Source: Croceibacterium segetis (GTDB lineage Bacteria; Pseudomonadota; Alphaproteobacteria; Sphingomonadales; Sphingomonadaceae). Taken from it: 64,000 nucleotides of DNA. A model generated the notes under the pieces. The model searched no databases. It worked only from the letters and a program-made list of their open reading frames with translations, and had not been told where the DNA came from. Positions 56,714-64,000 of the stretch are shown here, one piece after another. Location of the stretch: assembly GCF_011320115.1 (NCBI RefSeq), contig NZ_JAANOZ010000004.1, positions 124,001 to 188,000 of the forward strand, in the 5' to 3' direction. The position numbers and the translations under genes are program-made. Numbering within the stretch: position 1 is the first letter of the stretch; each line of letters opens with the position of its first letter.

Positions 56714-57438
56714 GCCCGCCCCGCCATCTGGATCGCCGTCGCCAGGTCGAGCCGGCCGTCGTAGAGCGCCCGCCCGGTGATGACGCCTTCGATGCCCTCG
56801 TCGGCGTGCAGCGCGAGCATGCGGATGTCGTCGAGGCCCTTCACGCCGCCGCTGGCGATCACCGGCAGGTCGGTGCGGCGGGCGAGGTCGACGGTCGCTT
56901 CGATGTTGCAGCCCTTGAGCATGCCGTCGCGGCCGATGTCGGTGAACAGCAGGCTGGCGACGCCGGCGTCTTCGAAGCGGCGGGCCATGTCGTGGACCGG
57001 CACGTCGGAAACCTCCGCCCAGCCCTCGGTCGCCACCATCCCGTCGCGCGCGTCGACCGCGACGACCACGCCGCCGGGAAACTCGCGGGCCATGTCCTTG
57101 ACGAATTGCGGGTCCTTCAGCGCCGCGGTGCCCATGACCACGCGCGCCACGCCGAGGTCGAACCAGCCTTCGACCGCCTCGCGGTTGCGGATGCCGCCGC
57201 CGAGCTGGACGTAGCCGGGAAAGGCCTCGACGATCGCCTCAACCGCCGCGCGGTTCTCCGCCTGGCCGGCGAACGAGCCGTCGAGGTCGACCACGTGGAG
57301 GTGCTCGGCGCCGGCCTCGGCGAATAGCAGCGCCTGCGCCGCCGGGTCGTCGCCGTAAACGGTGGCGCGTTCCATATCGCCTTCGGCCAGGCGCACGACC
57401 TGGCCCTGCTTGAGGTCGATGGCGGGAAAGACGATCAT
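56710..57438 (-). CDS. hisA: phosphoribosylformimino-5-aminoimidazole carboxamide ribotide isomerase
   Basis: A 242-residue TIM-barrel isomerase of histidine synthesis. It has VFPAIDLKQGQVVRL (catalytic Asp), LGGGIRNREAVEGWFDLG, FTDIGRDGMLKGCNIEAT (second Asp) and VIASGGVKGLDDIRML. The upstream 353 nt separate it from a GH130 gene that is not part of the pathway. Confidence 0.97.
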   Translation of the reverse strand: MIVFPAIDLKQGQVVRLAEGDMERATVYGDDPAAQALLFAEAGAEHLHVVDLDGSFAGQAENRAAVEAIVEAFPGYVQLGGGIRNREAVEGWFDLGVARVVMGTAALKDPQFVKDMAREFPGGVVVAVDARDGMVATEGWAEVSDVPVHDMARRFEDAGVASLLFTDIGRDGMLKGCNIEATVDLARRTDLPVIASGGVKGLDDIRMLALHADEGIEGVITGRALYDGRLDLATAIQMAGRA

Positions 57439-57510
57439 GCCGCGCCGCTATCACCGGTTGCGGGATTCGTCATCCCATCTCCGATCTTCGCGGCCGGCAT
57501 CGGGCAGCGA

Positions 57511-57734
57511 AGTTTACAAGCGGGTTACGGATCCCACCAGGTGTCACCCGGCTGTCGCCCACGAAAACCGCAGGAATGCGCCGTTTCTGGCCAAGGCGAC
57601 AGGGTGACACGTCGGGCGTGAGAACGAACGAAACCGCCTGGCGCTCGGGCTTCGCAATGGTCGCGCGGGCGCGCCGTTCGGGCGGACGAGAGTGTCGAGG
57701 ACGAAGCGGGCTCATCGGGCAGTATAAGGCACAA
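57511..57734. repeat. dispersed intergenic element, copy B
   Basis: It begins AGTTTACAAGCGGG, then GGTGTCACCCGGCTGTCGCC, GAAAACC, and GGCGACAGGGTGACAC (57595-57610). It ends with the block GCGGGCTCATCGG...TAAGGCACAA (57706-57734). Blocks match copy A (11581) and copy C (21160). It fills most of the 353-nt gap between hisA and the GH130 gene. No coding frame is seen. Confidence 0.6.
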
Positions 57735-57791
57735 ACCCGGGTCTGTAGGAAAGAAGTTTCTTGATCGTTTCGGAGCAAGTTTGGGATGGAT

Positions 57792-58928
57792 CTAGGAAGG
57801 AACGAACACGTCCTTCGGCACGTGCGTGATGCGGCACGCGAGGTCGGCCTCGCCGTTGGCGACGATGAAGTGGTCGCCGGCATCGGCGAGCCCGGTCGAG
57901 AAAACCACGTCGCGGACGTACATCTGGTCCTCGAGCGGGCGGGTCAGCTCGGGATTGGCTTCGAGCAGCGGCGCGTGGCTGGTGGCGAGCACCTTCCACG
58001 GCTCGTCGGGATCGAGCAGGGACCAGTAGGTGCGGTAGATGCCGACGATCTCCTTCGGCTCGACGCCGTGCCACAGGGTGAGCCAGCCGCGCTGGCCGGC
58101 GATCTCGGTGAGTATCGGCGGAGTGCCGCCGCCGATCCGCGCGGTCGCGGGCGTCCCGGCGTGGGGGCGGATACCCGGCTGAATGTGCGGCTGCCAGTGC
58201 CGCGCGTCGGGGCTGGTGGCGAGATTGATCGACGGCCCCGCGTGCCACGGGCTGCCTGGCGGATAGGCGAAGAACAGCGCCCCGAGAGGCCGGGTCTGCG
58301 CCCAGTACTCGCCCGCGATCAGGCCTTCGAAGATGAGCATGTCCTTGTTCTGGTGATCGAGGACGATGCCCTCGAAGGTCCAGTCGAGCGCGTTGGCCGA
58401 GCTGTAGAGCGTGGTCGAATGCCGCTCCGGGCTGACCGAGCAGGTGGTCATCAGGTACTTGTCGCCGACCTGGCTGATCCGCGCGTCCTCGATGCCGTAG
58501 CATTGCCAGCTGCCCGCCGGAGCGAGGATCCTGTCGTAGTGGATCGCGACCACTTCCAGGCCGTCGGGCGTCACCTCGACCGGCAGCAGCCACGAAAGCG
58601 AGGTTAACGCCATGACTTTCCAGCCGTAGTCGCGCAGTTCGAACTTGCGCGGGTCGGCGGTGTCGCAGTGCTCGAGCGGCCACCCATCGAGCACGTAGCC
58701 CTGCTGGCTGTCCCAGCGGATCGCGTGGACCTTCCCGTCGAAGATCGGCTGCCTGAGCGCCTCCGCCACGCGGACCATCAGCAGCAGGTTGCCGTTCGCC
58801 AGACGGGCCATGCCGGGGTTGAAGGCGCCGAGGACGTAAGTCTCGGCGTCGATCTGACCGGCGAGCGGCGATCTCGCCAGATCGATGTCGTCGGGTGTGA
58901 GGACCAGCCGGTCCTCGGGAAAGCTCAT
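57792..58928 (-). CDS. GH130-family glycoside phosphorylase/hydrolase
   Basis: A 378-residue five-bladed propeller enzyme. GH130 features: GAFNPGMARL near the N-terminus, YGIEDARI (the catalytic Asp region), LIFEG, RIGGGTPPILT and HGVEPKEIVGIYRTYWSLLD. Characterised members phosphorolyse beta-mannosides such as mannosyl-glucose or mannooligosaccharides; the exact substrate is unknown. It sits between hisA and hisH on the same strand, 53 nt after hisH, and has no role in histidine synthesis. Confidence 0.88.
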   Translation of the reverse strand: MSFPEDRLVLTPDDIDLARSPLAGQIDAETYVLGAFNPGMARLANGNLLLMVRVAEALRQPIFDGKVHAIRWDSQQGYVLDGWPLEHCDTADPRKFELRDYGWKVMALTSLSWLLPVEVTPDGLEVVAIHYDRILAPAGSWQCYGIEDARISQVGDKYLMTTCSVSPERHSTTLYSSANALDWTFEGIVLDHQNKDMLIFEGLIAGEYWAQTRPLGALFFAYPPGSPWHAGPSINLATSPDARHWQPHIQPGIRPHAGTPATARIGGGTPPILTEIAGQRGWLTLWHGVEPKEIVGIYRTYWSLLDPDEPWKVLATSHAPLLEANPELTRPLEDQMYVRDVVFSTGLADAGDHFIVANGEADLACRITHVPKDVFVPS

Positions 58929-58981
58929 TCCTCAGCCTCTCCTTTGCGGGGGAGACGGACGGGGCCCGACGCAGTTCCCTT

Positions 58982-59611
58982 TCACGGCCGCCAGTCGAGA
59001 AACCGCGCCAGGAGCGCTATCCCGTAAGCCTGACTCTTCTCGGGATGGAACTGCACGCCGAGCAGGTTGTCGCGTGCGACCGCGGCGACGAGGCCGCCGC
59101 CGTGGTCGGTCATCGCCGCGATTTCGTGGCCGTTATCGGGAACGAGGTGATAGGAGTGGAGGAAATAGGCTTCGCCCGGTTCGATCAGCTGCGCGCCGTT
59201 CTTGTGCGGCAGCGGCGAAACGTCGTTCCAACCCATGTGCGGGATCTTGATCGCGGGATCGGTCCGCTCGATCCGCTCGACCTGGCCCTCGATCCAGCCG
59301 AGCCCCGGGGTTTCGCCGAACTCCAGCCCGCTCGTGGCCATCAGCTGCATGCCGACGCACACGCCGAGGAACGGCACAGCGTCGTCGAGCACGCGCTTCT
59401 CCAGCGCTTCGACCATGCCGGGGATCGCGCTCAACCCGTCCATGCAGGCCTTGAACGAACCGACGCCGGGCAGCACGATCCTTCGCGCGCCGCGGACGAT
59501 CATGGGATCGGCGGTGACCGCGATCCGTACCGCCCCGGCGGCTTTCAGCGCGTTGTGGACCGAGTGAAGGTTGCCCGCGCCGTAATCGATCAGCGCAATG
59601 GCATCAGCCAC
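58982..59611 (-). CDS. hisH: imidazole glycerol phosphate synthase glutaminase subunit
   Basis: A 209-residue class I glutamine amidotransferase. The nucleophile Cys lies in [11 protein letters not shown], and the His-Glu pair in GVQFHPEKS. It supplies ammonia to HisF. The GTG at 59611 ([17 protein letters not shown]) overlaps the hisB end by 8 nt. Confidence 0.96.
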   Translation of the reverse strand: MADAIALIDYGAGNLHSVHNALKAAGAVRIAVTADPMIVRGARRIVLPGVGSFKACMDGLSAIPGMVEALEKRVLDDAVPFLGVCVGMQLMATSGLEFGETPGLGWIEGQVERIERTDPAIKIPHMGWNDVSPLPHKNGAQLIEPGEAYFLHSYHLVPDNGHEIAAMTDHGGGLVAAVARDNLLGVQFHPEKSQAYGIALLARFLDWRP

Positions 59612-60203
59612 CGAGCTGCCCCTTGGTCGAAGGTATCGCCCCGCCCTTGCGCGGATCGAGCTCGACCGCGGCGCGCATGGCGCGGGCAAAGCCCTTGAAG
59701 ATCGCCTCGCACACGTGGTGGTTGTTCTGCCCGTAGAGCAGCTGGACGTGCAGCGTGATCCCGGCGGCCTGCGCCACCGAGTGGAACCAGTGCTCGATCA
59801 GCTCGGTATCCCACTCACCCAGCTTCTCCTGCGTGAAATGCGCCTTCCACACCAGGAACGGCCGGCCCGAAATGTCGAGCGCCACGCGCGCCAGAGTCTC
59901 GTCCATCGGCGAATAGGCGTGGCCGTAACGGCCGATCCCGCCCTTGTCGCCGAGCGCCTGGGAAATCGCCTGGCCGAGCGCGATCGCGCTGTCTTCGGTC
60001 GTGTGGTGCTGGTCGATGTGGAGGTCGCCGTCGACCTTCATCGTGACGTCGATCAGCGAATGGCGGCTGAACTGCTCGACCATGTGATCGAGGAACCCGA
60101 TCCCGGTGGCGACATCGTACGTGCCGTTCCCGTCGAGATCGACCTCGACGAGGATTTTCGTCTCGCTGGTGTCGCGGCTGATCCGGCCCTTGCGCATGGC
60201 CAC
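59604..60203 (-). CDS. hisB: imidazoleglycerol-phosphate dehydratase
   Basis: A 199-residue metal-dependent dehydratase. It has [36 protein letters not shown] (the metal-binding HHxxED) and [19 protein letters not shown]. It is the monofunctional type without the phosphatase domain. The alternative start MRKGRIS (60197) is two codons in. It is divergent from sspB. Confidence 0.97.
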   Translation of the reverse strand: MAMRKGRISRDTSETKILVEVDLDGNGTYDVATGIGFLDHMVEQFSRHSLIDVTMKVDGDLHIDQHHTTEDSAIALGQAISQALGDKGGIGRYGHAYSPMDETLARVALDISGRPFLVWKAHFTQEKLGEWDTELIEHWFHSVAQAAGITLHVQLLYGQNNHHVCEAIFKGFARAMRAAVELDPRKGGAIPSTKGQLGG

Positions 60204-60292
60204 GCGCTATATCGGCAATTGTGGCTCACGCAACGCCTTCGGTAAGTTACCGGTTGACCCCGCGCCGCCGCCTCGCCACCTATCCTGATGAT

Positions 60293-60796
60293 ATGAGCGA
60301 CGAAGCGCCCGACAGCCTGATACCGTACGACGAGATCGTCCAGGAAGCGCTGCGCGCGGTGGTCGGCCGCGTGCTCGGCGAGGTCGAGCGCGGCGGCGGC
60401 GAGCTGCCAGGCAATCACCACTTCTACATCACCTTCAAGACCGGCGCTGCCGGCGTCTCGATCCCGAAGAGCCTGCGCGAGCGGTTTCCCGACGAGATGA
60501 CCATCGTCTTGCAGAACAAGTTCTGGGACCTGAAGGTGGACGAGGACGGCTTCTCGGTCGGTCTGTCGTTCAACCAGATCCCCTCCAAGCTCGACATCCC
60601 GTTCGCAGCGATCACCGCGTTCGTCGATCCGGCGGTCGATTTCGGGCTGCAGTTCCAGGCCGTCGCCGCGGATGCCGCGCCGCCGGCGCACGAGGATGCC
60701 GAGAACGACGGCTCGAGCAAGGAACGCGGCGCGAAAGCGGACGTTGCCGACGATGGTTCCAATGTCGTCACGGTCGATTTCGGCCGCAAGAAGTAG
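60293..60796 (+). CDS. sspB: SspB-family ClpXP adaptor
   Basis: A 167-residue protein. The SspB core covers residues about 10-115 (IPYDEIVQEALRAVVGRVLG, FYITFKTGAAGVSIPKSLRE, FWDLKVDEDGFSVGLSFNQI). A flexible acidic linker and a short C-terminal XB motif (VVTVDFGRKK) follow, which in alphaproteobacterial SspB binds ClpX. It delivers tagged proteins to ClpXP. Confidence 0.9.
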   Translation: MSDEAPDSLIPYDEIVQEALRAVVGRVLGEVERGGGELPGNHHFYITFKTGAAGVSIPKSLRERFPDEMTIVLQNKFWDLKVDEDGFSVGLSFNQIPSKLDIPFAAITAFVDPAVDFGLQFQAVAADAAPPAHEDAENDGSSKERGAKADVADDGSNVVTVDFGRKK

Positions 60797-60806
60797 CCGA
60801 GAGGCG

Positions 60807-61250
60807 ATGGCCGACAGCAAGAAGCTTCCCGACCGCCTGACTCGCAAGGGTGGCCGTGCGGTCAGGAAGGCGCTCGCGAAGACCCGCAGCGGGGTCGAGA
60901 AAGTTCCCGGGCCGAGCCCCAACCCCGCCACCAACGTGCTGATCGCCGAAATCCTCGTCCGCAGCGCCGGACGGCTGGCGCGCCGGGCGTTGGAAAAGGG
61001 CATGCTCAAGGCGCGTTTCGAGCGCGAGCAGGCCGTCGCGATCATTGAAGGCCGCGGGCTCGCGCACACGCTGGTGACCACCACGGTCGCCCGCGTGGCG
61101 ACCCGCTCGGTGCCCGGCGCGCTGCTGGTCGGCGGGGGTCTGTTGGCGAAAACCCTGTTCGACCGCAGCATCTCGCGCCGCCAGGCGCAGCGGCGCGGCG
61201 AGAAGGCGCTCGCCGAGCAGGAAGCCCAGGCCGACGACCTCAAGCTCTGA
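60807..61250 (+). CDS. conserved hypothetical protein
   Basis: A 147-residue basic protein. The N-terminal 35 residues are Lys/Arg-rich, the middle is helical and mildly hydrophobic (LVRSAGRLARRALEKGMLKA, VPGALLVGGGLLAKTLFD), and the C-terminus is charged (RRQAQRRGEKALAEQEAQAD). No domain recognised. The ATG at 60807 follows GAGAGG and sits 10 nt after sspB, so the two are probably co-expressed. It could be a peripheral membrane protein. Confidence 0.7.
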   Translation: MADSKKLPDRLTRKGGRAVRKALAKTRSGVEKVPGPSPNPATNVLIAEILVRSAGRLARRALEKGMLKARFEREQAVAIIEGRGLAHTLVTTTVARVATRSVPGALLVGGGLLAKTLFDRSISRRQAQRRGEKALAEQEAQADDLKL

Positions 61251-61305
61251 GCATAGCCTGCGCGCGGGGCTTGATTTTGCGCCCTCGCCTGCGGCAGGAG
61301 CGCGC

Positions 61306-61938
61306 ATGGCAAGCAACTCGCTCAAGCGCCGCGGGCTGATGTTCGTGCTTTCGTCCCCTTCGGGCGCCGGCAAGACGACGATCGCCCACCGCCTGCTCGA
61401 GGACGACCTCGAGATCGCCATGTCGATCTCGGTGACCACCCGGCCGATCCGCCCCGGCGAGACCGACGGACTCGATTACCGCTTCACCGACCGCGCCGGG
61501 TTCGAAGCGATGATCGAAGCCGGCGAGTTCCTCGAATGGGCCGAGGTCTTCGGCCATCTCTACGGCACCCCGAAGGCGCAGATCAGGGCCGGCCTCAAGG
61601 AAGGGCAGGACTTCCTGTTCGACATCGACTGGCAAGGCACCCAGCAGCTCTACCAGCGGATGGAGACCGACGTCGTCCGGGTTTTCCTGCTGCCGCCGAG
61701 CATCGAGGCGCTCGAGGCTCGGCTGCGCTCGCGCGGGACCGACAGCGAAGAGGTGATCCGCGACCGCATGGCCCGCTCGCGCGCCGAGATCAGCCACTGG
61801 GACGGCTACGACTACGTCGTCGTCAACGACGACATGGATGCCTGCTTCGAGCAGGTCCACGGCATCCTGCGCGCCGAGCGGCTGCGCCGCGCCCGGCAGA
61901 CCGGGCTGGTCGACTTCACCCGCGACCTGATGCGCTGA
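61306..61938 (+). CDS. gmk: guanylate kinase
   Basis: A 210-residue kinase that phosphorylates GMP to GDP. It has the P-loop SSPSGAGKTT, GMP-binding region SVTTRPIRPGETDGLDYRF, GEFLEWAEVFGHLYGTP, and the lid LRSRGTDSEEVIRDRM. The length is normal. It is convergent with the protease gene 1 nt away. Confidence 0.97.
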   Translation: MASNSLKRRGLMFVLSSPSGAGKTTIAHRLLEDDLEIAMSISVTTRPIRPGETDGLDYRFTDRAGFEAMIEAGEFLEWAEVFGHLYGTPKAQIRAGLKEGQDFLFDIDWQGTQQLYQRMETDVVRVFLLPPSIEALEARLRSRGTDSEEVIRDRMARSRAEISHWDGYDYVVVNDDMDACFEQVHGILRAERLRRARQTGLVDFTRDLMR

Positions 61939-61939
61939 G

Positions 61940-64000
61940 CTAGAAGCCGGTCGCCCAGCGGACGGCCACCCCCTCGTCCAGCGGCAAGTCGGCATAGTGG
62001 CCGGGGTCCTTGCGGATGAACAGGCTCGCCGCGGCATCGCCCATCAGCAGCCGTCCGTTCCAGGCCAGCTCGGCATCGAGCTCACGGCCTTGCGGTGTCA
62101 GCGACAGCGTGCGGATGCCGTAGGTCGGGCTGAGTGTGGCGTAGCTGTAGTCGATAGGCAGCTCGAGATTGAGCCCGCCGCTTTCGACCCTGAGCGGCTG
62201 CGAGACCCGAAATGCGAGGCTATCGCCGCTGGCGAACACCCCGCTGCGGGCAAGGTCGAGCGACCACGCGCGGCTCGTCAGGCGCGAGCCGCGGGCGACC
62301 GCGCCGCCGCCGTGCGCGGCAGTCCAGCCGTTGCGCAGCGCCCCGCCGAGCCGCCAATTGCGCGCGAATTGCCACCCGGCCCTGGCGTCGAGAAACAGCG
62401 TGTCGGCCCCAGCAAGCCCGAAAGCGTCGTGGAACTCGGCGCCGAGCATGGTCGCATCCTCGCGCATCCAGTCGAGCCCCAGCGAGGTGGTGATGTCGCC
62501 GAACCGGCGATCGAGGGCGAAGCCGAAGTCGCTCACGCCGCTGCGGTCGCGCTGTCCGCGCAGCTCCGCCGCGCGGTGCATGTAGGCCGCGCTCCATGTC
62601 TTCCCGCTGTCGGCGCTGAGCGTCAGGCCCCAGCGGCCCAGTTGACGGCGCAGCGCGAACGACGCGTCGGTGGTGCGGTAAAGCCCTGGATCGCCGACCG
62701 ATCCGCCGGCGATCATGAACGCCGGCCGGTCCTCGCCCTGCAGCTGGGCGACGAGCCCGTCGCCGCTTTCGGCGAAACCGAAGGCGACCTGGGTGTACGG
62801 CGCCAGCTGTAGCGCGACGCGCCCGGCCAGCACCCGTGCCTGCTCGGCATCCTCGCGGCTCAGGCGCAGCAGGCCGGTGAACGGCATTTCGCCGCGCTCC
62901 CGACTGGCGTCGATGGTGAAGGCGACCGCGGCCTTCTCGTTGCCGGCGCTGACATGGCGCTGCCCGGCGCCGACCGAGCCGTGCAGGGGCTGGCTGACCA
63001 CCGCTCCGCGCAGGGTCGGCCCCAGGTCGACGCCATACGCGCGCTTGTATTCGTCGAGGACGACGGTCTGCAGCGAAGCGCGCGCCGTGGCATCGCCCAT
63101 CGCCGCCGAGGTCACTCCGCTGCTGTCGGACAGTGGCAGCGAGGTGGTGCTTCCGGCGAGGCTGGTAGTGCCAATCGGCTGGAATGCCTTGGCGATGTCG
63201 AGGATGCCGCGCCCGTAAACGGTATCGGTCCCCGTTACCCCGGCATCGAAGGCCGAGCGCAGCAGGATGTCGGCGATCTGCTTGCCGGTGAGGTTCGGGA
63301 AGGCCTGCGCCAGCAAGGCCGCCGCGCCGGCGATCTGCGGGGCCGCGAAGCTGGTGCCCGAAAACAGGTAAACGTAGCCGTCGCCATCGATGTACATCTT
63401 GCCGTCGCGGTACTGGCAGCAAACTGCCTCACCGCGCGCGGTGAGGAAATGATCGGGCTGATTGCCCGCGCGGTCGCTGAAATCGGAGATCACCCCGTTC
63501 TCGTCGACCGAACCGGCGATGATCACCGCCCCGCTGCCGGCGGTGTCGACGCCCGCGCCGAACGCGTCAGGGTTGGCATTCCCATCGTTGCCGGCCGCCA
63601 CGACGATGAACACGCCGGCCGCGGCCGCTCTCGAGACGGCCGAGGTGACCAGCGCCGAGGGCGGATCGCCGCCAAGTGACAGGTTGATCACCTTGGCGCC
63701 GTGCGCGGCGGCGTAGTCGATCGCCGAGGCGATCGTGTCGTCGGCGAATTGGCAGTCCGCGTCGGGATCGGTGGAGCCGCTGTCGCTGACGCACGAATTG
63801 GGGTCGTCGGAGCGCAGCGCCATGATCGAGGCGCCCCAGGCGATCCCGAGGATTCCGGTGCTGTCGCGCGCTGCCGCGGCGACCATCGCGACGTCGGTGC
63901 CGTGATCGTCGGTGGCGTTGTAGCCGCGGTTGGTCGATGCGCTGAACATGTCGCGCGAAGCCGAGGAGATGCGTCCGGCGAACTCCGGGCTGTCGATGTC
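61940..64000 (-). CDS. S8 (subtilisin-type) serine-protease autotransporter (partial, N-terminus off the window)
   Basis: About 686 C-terminal codons are visible; the frame runs past the right edge, so the signal peptide and catalytic Asp are not seen. The His motif DDHGTDVAMVAA, the oxyanion Asn (VVAAGNDG) and the Ser motif FSGTSFAAPQIAGAAALLAQ are present. The last 300 residues are a beta-rich domain with alternating polar/hydrophobic strands ending WATGF, an outer-membrane barrel-type C-terminus. Residues around 66-85 hold Cys pairs (SCVSDSG and ADCQF). It is probably surface exposed or released. Confidence 0.85.
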   Translation of the reverse strand, partial: DIDSPEFAGRISSASRDMFSASTNRGYNATDDHGTDVAMVAAAARDSTGILGIAWGASIMALRSDDPNSCVSDSGSTDPDADCQFADDTIASAIDYAAAHGAKVINLSLGGDPPSALVTSAVSRAAAAGVFIVVAAGNDGNANPDAFGAGVDTAGSGAVIIAGSVDENGVISDFSDRAGNQPDHFLTARGEAVCCQYRDGKMYIDGDGYVYLFSGTSFAAPQIAGAAALLAQAFPNLTGKQIADILLRSAFDAGVTGTDTVYGRGILDIAKAFQPIGTTSLAGSTTSLPLSDSSGVTSAAMGDATARASLQTVVLDEYKRAYGVDLGPTLRGAVVSQPLHGSVGAGQRHVSAGNEKAAVAFTIDASRERGEMPFTGLLRLSREDAEQARVLAGRVALQLAPYTQVAFGFAESGDGLVAQLQGEDRPAFMIAGGSVGDPGLYRTTDASFALRRQLGRWGLTLSADSGKTWSAAYMHRAAELRGQRDRSGVSDFGFALDRRFGDITTSLGLDWMREDATMLGAEFHDAFGLAGADTLFLDARAGWQFARNWRLGGALRNGWTAAHGGGAVARGSRLTSRAWSLDLARSGVFASGDSLAFRVSQPLRVESGGLNLELPIDYSYATLSPTYGIRTLSLTPQGRELDAELAWNGRLLMGDAAASLFIRKDPGHYADLPLDEGVAVRWATGF

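Overview
The window looks like chromosomal DNA of an alphaproteobacterium of the order Sphingomonadales (Sphingomonas, Novosphingobium or Erythrobacter relatives). This rests on high GC, a complete Tol-Pal operon, a histidine operon with hisE-HIT, a Caulobacter-type tad/cpa pilus locus, HWE-type histidine kinase signalling, an alphaproteobacterial LexA-type box (GAAC-N7-GAAC), and the style of the predicted proteins. No genus call is possible from sequence reading alone. I see no rRNA, tRNA, CRISPR array or intact transposase.

Layout. 1-1711: FAD oxidoreductase (cut by the left edge) and an alpha/beta hydrolase. 1820-9157: tight-adherence pilus genes cpaA, cpaB, cpaC, cpaD, cpaE, tadB, tadC, closed by a strong terminator; the motor ATPase cpaF/tadA and the flp pilin are not here. 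9239-12269: MarR regulator, MTA phosphorylase, short-chain dehydrogenase, YaiI-family protein. 12323-18152: P-type cation ATPase, single-domain response regulator, orphan DUF2384 antitoxin-like protein, ClC channel and a divergent MarR regulator sharing a palindromic operator. 18363-21161: PilZ protein and PhoD-type phosphatase.

21162-27765 is an accessory segment with few intact genes. It holds decayed genes (GIY-YIG, NTF2-like, Nudix, winged-helix, DUF302, a secreted helical protein), a pair of related uncharacterised genes, an orphan LuxR-type HTH protein and several copies of an imperfect palindromic repeat. 27766-34000: cupin, PAS-HWE histidine kinase with its response regulator, clpB behind a heat-shock-type promoter, and an MFS symporter.

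34104-40269: M16 protease, then two tandem secreted proteins with Gln-Leu-Lys octad repeats, directly followed by a methyltransferase with the architecture of protein-lysine methyltransferases and by a second, convergent methyltransferase. I rate this the best candidate for an undescribed system: lysine-rich exported repeat proteins plus a dedicated modifying enzyme (inference).

40288-64000 is mostly core: gatCAB (with an acyltransferase between gatA and gatB), a DUF4153 membrane protein, FKBP isomerase, rpsU, crcB, an RluC-type pseudouridine synthase, PaiB, the ybgC-tolQRAB-pal operon, HIT, hisE, a tiny PEP-CTERM protein, hisF, a small membrane protein, hisA, a GH130 phosphorylase lying inside the his cluster, hisH, hisB, sspB, a conserved hypothetical, gmk, and an S8 serine-protease autotransporter cut by the right edge.
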